Below, piece after piece: positions 25,074 to 34,703 of a DNA stretch of 49,335 bases (the stretch's first letter is position 1; each line of letters starts with the position of its first letter). The stretch is from a virus, in IMG/VR virus record IMGVR_UViG_3300004369_000025, positions 1-49,335 of that record; one strand, written 5' to 3'. The translations under genes were made by a program, and so were the position numbers. Under the pieces are notes generated by a model. That model did no database searches and was not told the origin of the DNA. It saw only the letters and a program-made list of their open reading frames with translations.

Positions 25074-25632
25074 ATTCCCCAGCAGTATTTGCTTGACCAT
25101 ATCCAGTTGTAAATACTGTAGCACTTGCTACGCCACTATGCAAGTCTGGCTTGAAAAGACCAAACGTAGAAGGTGCACCCTGTGCCTCGGTTCTTGGTGC
25201 GTGTCCAAATCCAGTGGCAAAAACTTCTGCTGAAGTTACACCATCAAACTTAAAGTTGCTATATAGAGCATAATCGTTAGCTCTGTCTATTGCGTGTCCG
25301 TAGCCAGAAACAAATGCTTTAGCCGACTCAAGACCCTTGAATTGCAAAGGCTGATATCTTGCACCGTCGTATGTTGCAGTTCCGTCTGGGAATGTGCCAG
25401 ACAATGGATGAACATAAAGATCGGTTCCATTAAAAACTTGAGAAAGAAACCTATTACCCGGGTGATTACCTGTTCCAGGTACATAGTGATTATCTGGAGC
25501 CCCATCTAAAAGGCCCTTTCCAAAAAGCGGATAGAAAGAATATGTGCCCGCAGTTCCCTTGTATGGGTTAACCATCTCTTTGGTATTTCTACCCTTCAAG
25601 ACTGGTCTTGGTCCAACATAAAATGTAGCCAT
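25018..25632 (-). CDS. Repeat-containing probable virion protein (204 aa)
   Basis: ATG follows an AAGGAGT ribosome site. A Gly/Tyr-rich N-terminal part is followed by three degenerate repeats with cores AFVSGYGHA, VFATGFGHA and VFTTGYGQA, about 40 residues apart. Codons are relatively G/C-rich, suggesting high expression. It follows the tail genes and may be a decoration or fibre-associated protein. No family is recognised. Confidence 0.6.
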   Translation of the reverse strand: MATFYVGPRPVLKGRNTKEMVNPYKGTAGTYSFYPLFGKGLLDGAPDNHYVPGTGNHPGNRFLSQVFNGTDLYVHPLSGTFPDGTATYDGARYQPLQFKGLESAKAFVSGYGHAIDRANDYALYSNFKFDGVTSAEVFATGFGHAPRTEAQGAPSTFGLFKPDLHSGVASATVFTTGYGQANTAGEYGRQKVNEYFGVPSAKAL

Positions 25633-25688
25633 TTTTACTCCTTATTGAAATTATTAGTTGCTATCTATAGTAATTGCAAAAACATAAA

Positions 25689-26960
25689 TTAACTGTATTT
25701 AACTATTAGATCATCAAGCTTTGGTATTGATCCATCTCCCGATTTAGTTAACGATACCTCTATCCAAACAGAGGAAGATCCGCCCTGTGGCGTCAGACTG
25801 TATCCGTTTGTCGAGGTTGGATATATAACTCTGTAACTAAAAACGGTATTTATAACACTAAGAGGTATATTGTATATTTTTGGAGTGACCGAATCGACAG
25901 TGAAGATTAAAGTATCCTGTGGAGCATCAAACCTAATCATAGCCTTGCCGGCTGGCATATACTTGTTTACCTTAAGGTCAAAATCTGATAGGCCATAGGT
26001 ATAAATATACTTATTATTTTCTTTAATATAATTTCTTTGTCTCATAAGAATTCTAATTCCAGTTATTGGTTTAGAATCACTTTGAGAAACATTAAAATTA
26101 AAAGACAAAGGCCCAGATAGGTTTATGGCATCAGATACAATGGATCTAACCCAACCACCTGGAGGCACATGGCCCACTGCTGATGGGTCACTGTTGTATA
26201 GGGAGAATTCATTTAAGGCCTTCCATGAGTCGATGCCCGAAAGTGATGGGTTAGGGCTTTGTGTATATTCTATAGAAAGAATATCTACAGAATTAGATGG
26301 GTATGGACTTAACATTATATTGTTAACTTTTTGATTGGCTGAATTTTGTGGTACTTTAACATAGAAATATGTTATCGCGCCATTTATAACAGGCTCATCT
26401 ACTATTACTGAACGCTTCCATATTCTATCATGTCTGCCGTATAAGCAGTAGTAGGGAGGTGTTGTTTCAATCATTGCACCAGCCCCATCGGCGGAACTGA
26501 CTGGAGCGACCTTTAGGTTTATAAAATCTGGAACAACTTGATCGCCAAGAGAATTATAAGACTTTAGAACGGAAACAGAAGATGTTGTTATCTGCGGAAG
26601 TGTTAAGTAGTTGTATATGGAATCAAAAGACAGCTGCTCTCCACCCGTAATTCCGAAGGTATCGTTACCAACGAATCTGGCGTTGTCTATCTGATTAAAT
26701 GAATGAATTGATACAGCTTTTTCCAGCGATTCAAGAGCAGACAATCTATCTGAAATATCCTTTATATGCCTAGTTAAAAATATGTGGTCAGTAGCAAGTC
26801 TATCGAATGTATCCTCAAGTTTTTTTTCTATGACGTTGTATTTATTATACAAGTAAACTAAGTCTTGATAATTTTCTTCCACTCTTTTATTGTATTGCTC
26901 AGAACTATAGTTCCCATAATACTGGTTTGTTCTCTTCTGTGTATTCATTAATTCGGACAT
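25689..26960 (-). CDS. Tail-associated structural protein (423 aa)
   Basis: A coiled coil at ~25-80 (YNKRVEENYQDLVYLYNKYN, LSALESLEKAV) precedes beta-rich sequence with YLTLPQITTSSVSVL at ~135. The rest is Ser/Asn/Tyr-rich beta structure ending IPKLDDLIVKYS. It shares the coil then LP-x-I motif plan with the proteins at 27346 and 29556. The role is probably tail tip or fibre-related. No enzymatic motif is seen. Confidence 0.6.
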   Translation of the reverse strand: MSELMNTQKRTNQYYGNYSSEQYNKRVEENYQDLVYLYNKYNVIEKKLEDTFDRLATDHIFLTRHIKDISDRLSALESLEKAVSIHSFNQIDNARFVGNDTFGITGGEQLSFDSIYNYLTLPQITTSSVSVLKSYNSLGDQVVPDFINLKVAPVSSADGAGAMIETTPPYYCLYGRHDRIWKRSVIVDEPVINGAITYFYVKVPQNSANQKVNNIMLSPYPSNSVDILSIEYTQSPNPSLSGIDSWKALNEFSLYNSDPSAVGHVPPGGWVRSIVSDAINLSGPLSFNFNVSQSDSKPITGIRILMRQRNYIKENNKYIYTYGLSDFDLKVNKYMPAGKAMIRFDAPQDTLIFTVDSVTPKIYNIPLSVINTVFSYRVIYPTSTNGYSLTPQGGSSSVWIEVSLTKSGDGSIPKLDDLIVKYS

Positions 26961-27343
26961 TATGTCTCCTGATTTTCTAATGTGTTTAATTTTCTATATA
27001 GTCTAAATAATTCAGATGACAAAGAAACAGTATCCTGCACATAGTACTGGGAATCACTACTGTCTTCATGCATTTTATATTCGATGTCATAAAAAGGTGT
27101 AGCCATACTTATATTTGGAGACACCGAATTGTAAAAGTAAAAGTTTTTTGACATCTGAGATATCAGATTTTCAAGCTGCTCTATTCTTTTTTTTAATCTA
27201 TGTAAATCTACCAATATCTGATCTTGCTCTAAATTTTCTGCGCTAGAAGACCTTGGCCCTCTATAGGTTTGTCTAGACCTAGATAGTAGTGGCTCATAAA
27301 CATCTTTCGATTTATCATATTCACTATAAAAATATGTACTCAT
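26960..27343 (-). CDS. Small coiled-coil structural protein (127 aa)
   Basis: The middle forms a coiled coil (QILVDLHRLKKRIEQLENLIS). The end reads LYRKLNTLENQET. It overlaps the next gene by one base and follows the 736-aa tail protein after 2 bases. It is likely a linker or chaperone in the tail module. No family is recognised. Confidence 0.55.
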   Translation of the reverse strand: MSTYFYSEYDKSKDVYEPLLSRSRQTYRGPRSSSAENLEQDQILVDLHRLKKRIEQLENLISQMSKNFYFYNSVSPNISMATPFYDIEYKMHEDSSDSQYYVQDTVSLSSELFRLYRKLNTLENQET

Positions 27344-27345
27344 TT

Positions 27346-29556
27346 TTAACCTCTTGATCCTATTATCTCAGACGCAGTTTTTCTTCCCTCATCTTTTAAC
27401 ATTTCCGTTCTTCTAAATTTAATTCTATATGAGCTAATTAATGGACTAGATTTCGAAGACTGCGTATCTCTGTCCATGTCAATTCTAAATCTTAATGAAT
27501 CAACTACAGAATCAGTATTGTTAGAATAGTAATAAAATCTTGAATTATCAATTATTTCTCTATTTGTAATAATATATTTTTCTGTATCTATTTTTGCTAT
27601 GCTAAAACTATTATTAATAGTGTTATTGTTATTTTTAAATAGTTCAGGAGCAATATACGATAAATATTTTTGGTATATTAATCCAAATTCAGATATTCTA
27701 GACTGCTGCATTAAAGTAAAGGACCCGTATAATCCCAAGTCTGAGTTGCTTGTTGGTTTCGGTTTAGCATCTATGCATATTGCTACGTTGTTGATTCCTT
27801 CGGTAAAATTCCAAATCAGGTCTTCACTCGCTATGCCAGGTCTAATTCTTTTTATTAAAATTCCATTTAAATAAATACTCATGTCCCAATTTAAACTTTG
27901 ATCGTCGTCTTTAGTTAAAGATTTTTGAAAAGTAAAAGAAGATGACGTAAGAATATCAAAAGATATATAAACACTTCCGCCACTGTCTATAGAGGGAGCT
28001 GTCCAAAAAGATGAAGAGTTACCTATCTCAGAAGAACTTGTAATAACGTTATAGCTTGCATCGGTTAATATTTCGTTTTTCCATTCTGACAATTTTGTAC
28101 ATAAATCTTCTTGATATTCCGACTTATACCATACGTATCTATTGTAGCCCTCGAGAATTAATGGCTCTACTGGGACTATGTCACTATCAAGTTTGGCGAT
28201 TCTGTATATTGAAGAGTTCTCAAAACCTGGAACATCAAGCTCTTTAGTTGATGAAAAATACTTATAAGATTGTTCAGTATTTTGTTGTGAATTTTTTAAT
28301 ATTGTTTTATATCTTAAACTTGAGCCATTAAAAGAAACTACATATGGATACGATTTATTTAATTGATTTGAAGGAGATATTGGAATCCAATGAAAGTCAT
28401 CGATAGAAGTCGCATCGGGATTATTTTTTGCAATGAAATAACTAATATCATTATTAGTTTGATTTTGCGTGCTTACATCTACGGAGACTGCATCTATCGT
28501 ATTTTTTGTGTTATCTCCAGAGATTGTGATTGGATTTGAAACATAGGTTCCACTTAAATCATAGTATGGTCCAGAAATAACTATGTCCCTAATGGTAAAA
28601 TCATATTCATATCTTACAGAATTATTAACAACAACCAATCTATCTGGCTCATTCTTGATTAAGTACAAAGAAGCAGAAGACAGTATAACTGGTTCAAACT
28701 GAAAGACAAAATTATCAAAATCATTTTCCGATTGAGCACTATATATAGGAACTTCCGATGTGGAAGAGATTCCAGGATTTAGTTGAATCATTGTTGTAAT
28801 TTTTTTATCAGATGAAATCCTGCCAAATATTCTTGATATACTAGAGGAATTTAATGGGGTTATGTCTAGTCTCATCGTGCATATTCCAGGCGAAGAGGCG
28901 CTGTATGAATGCTTGTAGTAGGTATCATTTAATCCATCAAAAATTAGAGTTGAAGTTGCACCGATATCTTGAGTGGCCTCAACTACCTTTCCATTAAAGT
29001 ATAAAGTTCTTTTAACAGAGTTTGACTTGGAGGTATTGTTTGCCACCTGATTAAAGGATCCAGAACTAATAGTAGGAAGACTAATTGATCTTGATTCGGT
29101 ATCTAAATAAACAGAAGAATACTTGGTGTCCATGGATTCTAGACTGGTAAATTCTTCGGAAAAAGAAGCGTAAAAACCATCGCTATTTGTTATGGAAAAT
29201 AATAAATCATCAACTTTTTTTTCTAATTTTGTTCTTTTTTGCCTTAAAGAATCAATTCTAGCATTTAGTGCTGTTACGGTAGAGTAAAGATCTTCCACAA
29301 TCTCATTAGATGCGTCATAAAGAACATCCATATTAAATATGGCTCGTGCCATGATATTATTAATATAATCGACGTTTGCTATCTCGGTAGTTCTCAGTAA
29401 CTCTGGACTCAGATTAAGCGGAGAACCAGCAGGATTTTCTCTAAAGTAGGCAGCATAGAGCTTTTTGATCGTTAGTTCATCAAGCTCTTCTCCGTAAGAA
29501 TAGAATGATTTATAAAGATTGTTTAAAAATCTAACTTTTTGTATATTTTCTATCAT
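27346..29556 (-). CDS. Large tail structural protein (736 aa)
   Basis: Residues ~60-125 form a long coiled coil (TALNARIDSLRQKRTKLEKKV). Then comes SFSEEFTSLESMDTKYSS and SISLPTISSGSFN. The remaining ~550 residues are beta-rich with many Ser/Asn/Tyr. It shares one base with the upstream gene's stop. Architecture matches its neighbours at 25689 and 29556, suggesting duplicated tail components. Confidence 0.65.
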   Translation of the reverse strand: MIENIQKVRFLNNLYKSFYSYGEELDELTIKKLYAAYFRENPAGSPLNLSPELLRTTEIANVDYINNIMARAIFNMDVLYDASNEIVEDLYSTVTALNARIDSLRQKRTKLEKKVDDLLFSITNSDGFYASFSEEFTSLESMDTKYSSVYLDTESRSISLPTISSGSFNQVANNTSKSNSVKRTLYFNGKVVEATQDIGATSTLIFDGLNDTYYKHSYSASSPGICTMRLDITPLNSSSISRIFGRISSDKKITTMIQLNPGISSTSEVPIYSAQSENDFDNFVFQFEPVILSSASLYLIKNEPDRLVVVNNSVRYEYDFTIRDIVISGPYYDLSGTYVSNPITISGDNTKNTIDAVSVDVSTQNQTNNDISYFIAKNNPDATSIDDFHWIPISPSNQLNKSYPYVVSFNGSSLRYKTILKNSQQNTEQSYKYFSSTKELDVPGFENSSIYRIAKLDSDIVPVEPLILEGYNRYVWYKSEYQEDLCTKLSEWKNEILTDASYNVITSSSEIGNSSSFWTAPSIDSGGSVYISFDILTSSSFTFQKSLTKDDDQSLNWDMSIYLNGILIKRIRPGIASEDLIWNFTEGINNVAICIDAKPKPTSNSDLGLYGSFTLMQQSRISEFGLIYQKYLSYIAPELFKNNNNTINNSFSIAKIDTEKYIITNREIIDNSRFYYYSNNTDSVVDSLRFRIDMDRDTQSSKSSPLISSYRIKFRRTEMLKDEGRKTASEIIGSRG

Positions 29557-32043
29557 TATACTCTCTTTACCTTTGCGGCTAATTGATAGTAGTTAATTAA
29601 CGGAGTGCCATTATTATTATATGGCTTCCTAAGAACTACTCTTACCCTAAATGAATTAACTGGCTTATCTGAATTTAGATACGCAACTCCGGGAAGTCTT
29701 AATTCTGATGATATATTTTGATTAAATGCATATATCTCTGGAATTTGTGAATTAAATGGATTTTCAGCAGCTGATATCGGTAGCCAGTCAGCCCCATCAT
29801 TTATGGATATATAGTATAGTATTGGTTCTACGTCATTTTCGTCACTGGTTAAACTATAATTTGCGGGAATTGAGTAGTCAGAATACAGCATTAAGTATTC
29901 AACTGGGTAAGGAAAGTTGTAAGGCTTAGAAATAATTTCTGCTCCAGTTTGATATATTTCCGAATTTACGGTGATGTCCCTAAGGCCTATTGACCATCTT
30001 TTTATGTTTAATTTTGTACCGTTTTTAATTTCTCCATTTGTTAGAATTTCATATTTTTTTGAAACAGTAATATTATAATGCGCTTTTGCACTGGCTGTTT
30101 TTGATACTTTTGTGGAAGATACTTGAGAACTTAACAAATTATATGCCTCACCCAAATAATATGCTGGGACATTTTGACCTAAGAAAGTAGTAAGCTTTTC
30201 AACTCCTGTTAATTTAAATTTTAACTTCCACCAATCTGCGATTGCATCAGGTACTGGGGAAGCTTCGGCTGGCGGAATATAGTTGGGATCAGTAGCATAA
30301 GGCAACATTAAAGCCTCCCACTTTGGGTCATTGGGATCTCCATCTGTTCCTGTGTAAAACTTTTTAGGAACATTTTCTCCAGTACCATTTAAAATTTCAT
30401 AACCAACAATTTCAGTTGAGGCAGGCCACCAATCTACGAATAATGTTTTGTTTGCTGGTTTTAAAGTTTTTTCGTATTCAAATTCTTCTGAATTTAATGA
30501 CCTTAGAAAATCAATATATACATCTTTATTGTTTTTTATGTCACGAACCTTCATCACATAGTAGTCGTAGGAAAGATTAGTATCTGCATTTAAGCTAACT
30601 GTTCTTACGTTAGAGGTCGAATTTATCGTTTCTGGATTAGTCGCTCTCGGCATTAGTGCGCCTTTTACTTGATCTATTCCACGAACATTGGTTAGATTAT
30701 TCCTTGATACAATTAAAGCTGGATTAAATCTAGCGCTTCTTTGCCAAATTCCATCTGGAGATAAGCTTCCTTTTGCAAGATTAAACTCTATATTGTCTCT
30801 AGAGTTATTAAAATCAAACTTACCGACGACTCTTTCGACGCTCCAGTACGCGTGTTTTATTGAAATATCCTGTGCGTTTTCTTGAATAAAAGTTATAGTT
30901 GCTTTACGTAGATTTCTCTGTGCAAATTTTATGATTGCTTTTTTATAATAATAATTAGCAGAGTTATCTACTCCCGCTGGAACAATTGTAGAACCAATTA
31001 CTATTGGGCTTGTAATAATTTCTTCAGTTGTAGAATTTCCATTCTCAACATATTCGAGAAGCATGCTGGAAATCTTAACCGTTGATACGCCAACATTATC
31101 GTAGCCCAAGAATGGAACTATAGTTATACTGTTGGCAGGTATAAGACTTGTATCCACCCTTTCAATAACTAAAGTTAATTTTAGTGGACTATCGTCTGCG
31201 TTGTTCCAATAGACAAATGAGTTTTGATTATTTATGCTATTTAAATACTGATACTCATAATCAAAATCTTGACCCAAGTAATTAGTAGCATTTATTTTTT
31301 CATACTCAAAATAGGTATTTGGATTACTGTCATCATATATTAAGCTTAAATTATTAACTACCTGTTCCTCAAAAATATACTTATAATTATCGGCAGTTAC
31401 TACATTGGAATCTGCATTTTTTTTAATTGCCATATGAAAGTTTCCAGCTGTACCGTTTGACAAAACGGTATCGTTTACCCCTTTTTGAACAATAGTTGCG
31501 GACTGAATTGGCCAAACAGATCCAGTTATAACTGGCAAAGTTAAATAACCTTCTGTAGCAGAAGCTATCGGAAGTGAGTATTTTGCAGAAGTATCAACAT
31601 TTTCTAAATTTTCAAAAGAATCTCCAAGATAATATAAGTCTTCGCTATTGCTCTTGGAGTATAATTGTAATATTTTTACTTTAGAATTTACCCTATCTAG
31701 ACTATTGGATTCTTTGTCTATTTCAGATTGAAATAGATTAAAGGCATTGACTGTTTTTGCTAAAATATAATCTATTTGCCTTGACATAATTCCTGAATCA
31801 ACAGAAATATCTGAGGCAAAGTTCAATATATCAGAGGACCTTGGTGGCTGACCGTTTAAAAAGCGGAGTATACTTTGCAATTACTCCATCATGAGTCTCT
31901 TCTACTTCTTGTAAGAGTTTTTGATACTCCGAAGAAAACTCTTCGTAAGTTTTATAATCTCCATTATTATACTTATCAAAAAATCTTGAAACCTTATAGA
32001 CCAATGTATCGTAAGATGTTGTTTTAGGTGAAAATTGAGCCAT
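29556..32043 (-). CDS. Large tail structural protein (828 aa), two frames joined by +1 shift at CGG
   Basis: The zero frame from ATG 32041-32043 reads MAQFSPKTTSYDTLVYKV to YTPLFK, then CGG, and ends at 70 aa. Skipping C gives GQPPRSSDILNFASDIS and joins the long frame to 29556. A separate start at 31880 in the second frame would be a poor alternative, because it begins inside the first frame. A coiled coil (~75-130) precedes SFENLENVDTSAKYSLP and YLTLPVITGSVWP, as in the neighbouring tail proteins, then ~600 beta-rich residues. The conserved layout supports one fused product. Confidence 0.7.
31851..31854 (-). other. +1 recoding site CGGT, codon 64 of the 828-aa tail gene
   Basis: The local sequence is TTT AAA C GGT CAG. 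Zero-frame CGG at 31852-31854 follows a Lys codon. The zero frame ends seven codons later, while the GGT frame is open for over 760 codons. Confidence 0.7.
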
Positions 32044-32045
32044 AC

Positions 32046-34676
32046 TTATATCACTTTCAGTAATTTATCTGTAAGATTATCTGTATTCTTCTGTTGATAT
32101 TTTAACACAAAGTCGTCTACGTATGCGCTCATTTCGTTTGCTGCATCGAGATTTCTTAACACTATTTTATACCTTAAACTTTCTGGCACAAAGTCATAAT
32201 ATACTCTAAGGTTAGTAGATTTTTTACTAAATGTAATATTATTACCATTTTGAATATAGTATGTTTCAATATTTGCATTAATTGGAAGTTCGTACTTTAC
32301 ATATTTATTGGGTAGGTAATTGGTTAGGTTGATTGCCGGAGTTCCATCTTCAAGTATGACGGAAATGGGAGCATAGGTTGCTACACCAGAAGAGCCTACT
32401 GTCCCAGATGATTTGGAATATATATGATTTGTAAACTTTGAATAATCAATGTATGGATCGTATGATAATGAAACTTGATTTTCCGAACCTACAGTAGAAA
32501 GTTTTTCGCCTAACCCATCATATGACGAATATGTTTTAAGTGAAAAAGATTGAATTGAACTTTTTGAAAAATCGACTTCATTAGCATTGTGCGTTGAGTG
32601 TACGGTATACTTTGCCACATAGATATAAGCTGAATTGTAATTTAGTATTTTAAAAGATGTAATAGAATTAGAATCAGAAAACACAATTCTATTATTTTCT
32701 ATTTTTTTATTTTGCTCATAGACAATTAGGCTAGCTGAATCCGCAGGAAACCTAAGTCTTGCAATACCAGTTGTCTCAGATGGGAATAGCATTTCCGCCT
32801 CTACGATGTTGCTATTATTGGGCAGGATCGGTACCCAGTCAATTTCTCTTTGAGCGCTACTATTTGTTGTTACGTAGAATTCAATCGCTGCACTTTCTGG
32901 TAAGTTTGAATCTTCTCCAGATTTTTTTGGTATAAAATAATTTGATTTAACTTTAACTGAGTTTACATACCCACCGGTGTCAATCATTTTTGATACAAAA
33001 AAAGCTTTTGATTTGTTTGCCCCTTCATTTCCTGTTGCTATTATATTTCCAAACGTAAAAGATTTTATAGAAAAATTATATTCGTAATAGTTTACTTTGT
33101 CAAGAGTGTCATATGATCTAATTAAATCAAATCTATCGGAGCTTTGAATATATGGCTCCAGATCTTGCCTTGATGACCCGTGTGACGATTGTATGTTTCC
33201 AATGGCTCCTGCGGTCAAAAAGTTTACCGAAGAAATATTTTGAACACTGGCGGTTGGTGCTGAAGCCACGTAAGCATTCGGGGTCATTCTATATTTATCC
33301 CCTAGTACATATTGAACTATCGATTCAACTATTTTTGAAATCCTACTTGTATTTTTTAATTTTTCATTATTATTTAATTCAGTAAACGTATTCCTAGATG
33401 ATAAAAACTCATATACAGAACCATAATTTGGATCTGTTGTGTCGCAAGGGTACCTGTATGAATAATAATTAGGTATATAATTTGGATTACTTGACAAAGT
33501 TGCAATTTCATTTCTTTTTAAGAAATAAGAATATACAACATCTTGTAATTTGTCATGTTTTTTTGCTCTTAAACTTCTTGACTCAGCAATAAAATAGTCT
33601 ATAATCTTTGATTGCTGCTCATATATACTTGCAGTATTTGATATTCTTTTGTATCTGGGCTGATTAAATATTAGTTTTACTTTACGAATTAAAGTTTGAT
33701 TAAAAGAAATGTCCTTAACTGAGTCTACAAGAAGTGGAGAACTAAGTATTTGATTTGCAACTTCAGAAGAAGAAGATGTAGATGAACCAGTAGAGCCAGA
33801 GTTTTGTGGGCTTACTGCAGAATATAATATAACTTGTAGAAGTTGAAAATCGGCTCCTAAATTGGGAGAAATTCTTATACAGTTCATTGTTTGAGGATTT
33901 TCAAAAACCATAGTTAGAGAACCTGTAGCGCCAGTAACTGATGAGTAATCGTATCCAATATCCGAAAAATCTTCAGTTCTTGAGGTTATTACGATTGGAG
34001 ATTTAATCGTGGTATTCCATCCTCTGGTTGACTGCTCATTAAATAAATTGTAGTAGTCTGAAGAGGAAGATATATATTGAGTGTAGTTATTTTTATATTC
34101 TTCTATTCTAGGATTAAATCCCAAACTAACCAACCTTGTTCCGGCCTTTAGGTGTCCAGGAACACTATCTACGGATGCTATTTCATCCAAAGTTATTTCA
34201 GATCCATCTCTATCGTATTGTTTGTTTTGAAAATTTTCTGTTAAATAAGAATTTGAATCATCAGAAAAAGTCTCCACAAATGATCCGTTATATAAATCAT
34301 CTTCTCCGGAAATAAAAGAATAATTATTGACAAATATATCAAGTTGATTAACATCTTTTTCTAATTTTGCTAATTCAGAATTAAGTATAGAAACATAACT
34401 ATTAAGAACTGTAGTTGCTGAGTTCATTGTGTCGTAATAGTCAATTGTTTTTAAATTAATATCTCTAAAAAAATCAAGAAAGGCCTCAAAAGAAACCAGA
34501 GTATACGGAGCTATTACTATTCCATTGTATTGATTCAACGAAGATAGGCCTTGCAAAGACTGAGCTATGCTTGCAGCACTTCTTGAGTCTTGTCTTGCGG
34601 TAATAATTATATCTGAAACAGCTTTTCTCGTGCCTAAAGAATACGTTTTGATATATGCTGGAAGAGAACTTTTCAT
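32046..34676 (-). CDS. Large tail structural protein (876 aa)
   Basis: The N-terminus (SLPAYIKTYSLGTRKAV) leads into a coiled coil near residues 80-110 (LNSYVSILNSELAKLEKDV). A long beta-rich body follows with a Ser-rich stretch (STGSSTSSSSEVANQ) near 300. It ends KNTDNLTDKLLKVI. Its layout parallels the 828- and 736-aa proteins. It contains no catalytic motif that I can see. Confidence 0.65.
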   Translation of the reverse strand: MKSSLPAYIKTYSLGTRKAVSDIIITARQDSRSAASIAQSLQGLSSLNQYNGIVIAPYTLVSFEAFLDFFRDINLKTIDYYDTMNSATTVLNSYVSILNSELAKLEKDVNQLDIFVNNYSFISGEDDLYNGSFVETFSDDSNSYLTENFQNKQYDRDGSEITLDEIASVDSVPGHLKAGTRLVSLGFNPRIEEYKNNYTQYISSSSDYYNLFNEQSTRGWNTTIKSPIVITSRTEDFSDIGYDYSSVTGATGSLTMVFENPQTMNCIRISPNLGADFQLLQVILYSAVSPQNSGSTGSSTSSSSEVANQILSSPLLVDSVKDISFNQTLIRKVKLIFNQPRYKRISNTASIYEQQSKIIDYFIAESRSLRAKKHDKLQDVVYSYFLKRNEIATLSSNPNYIPNYYSYRYPCDTTDPNYGSVYEFLSSRNTFTELNNNEKLKNTSRISKIVESIVQYVLGDKYRMTPNAYVASAPTASVQNISSVNFLTAGAIGNIQSSHGSSRQDLEPYIQSSDRFDLIRSYDTLDKVNYYEYNFSIKSFTFGNIIATGNEGANKSKAFFVSKMIDTGGYVNSVKVKSNYFIPKKSGEDSNLPESAAIEFYVTTNSSAQREIDWVPILPNNSNIVEAEMLFPSETTGIARLRFPADSASLIVYEQNKKIENNRIVFSDSNSITSFKILNYNSAYIYVAKYTVHSTHNANEVDFSKSSIQSFSLKTYSSYDGLGEKLSTVGSENQVSLSYDPYIDYSKFTNHIYSKSSGTVGSSGVATYAPISVILEDGTPAINLTNYLPNKYVKYELPINANIETYYIQNGNNITFSKKSTNLRVYYDFVPESLRYKIVLRNLDAANEMSAYVDDFVLKYQQKNTDNLTDKLLKVI

Positions 34677-34703
34677 ATAATTATCCTATTCTTGCGCCAA
34701 AGT

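Noticed and set aside
24747-25632. A further frameshift joining the repeat protein to the overlapping membrane protein
   Set aside because: No in-frame CGG occurs at the overlap, the upstream protein ends naturally, and the two differ in character. Treated as two overlapping genes.
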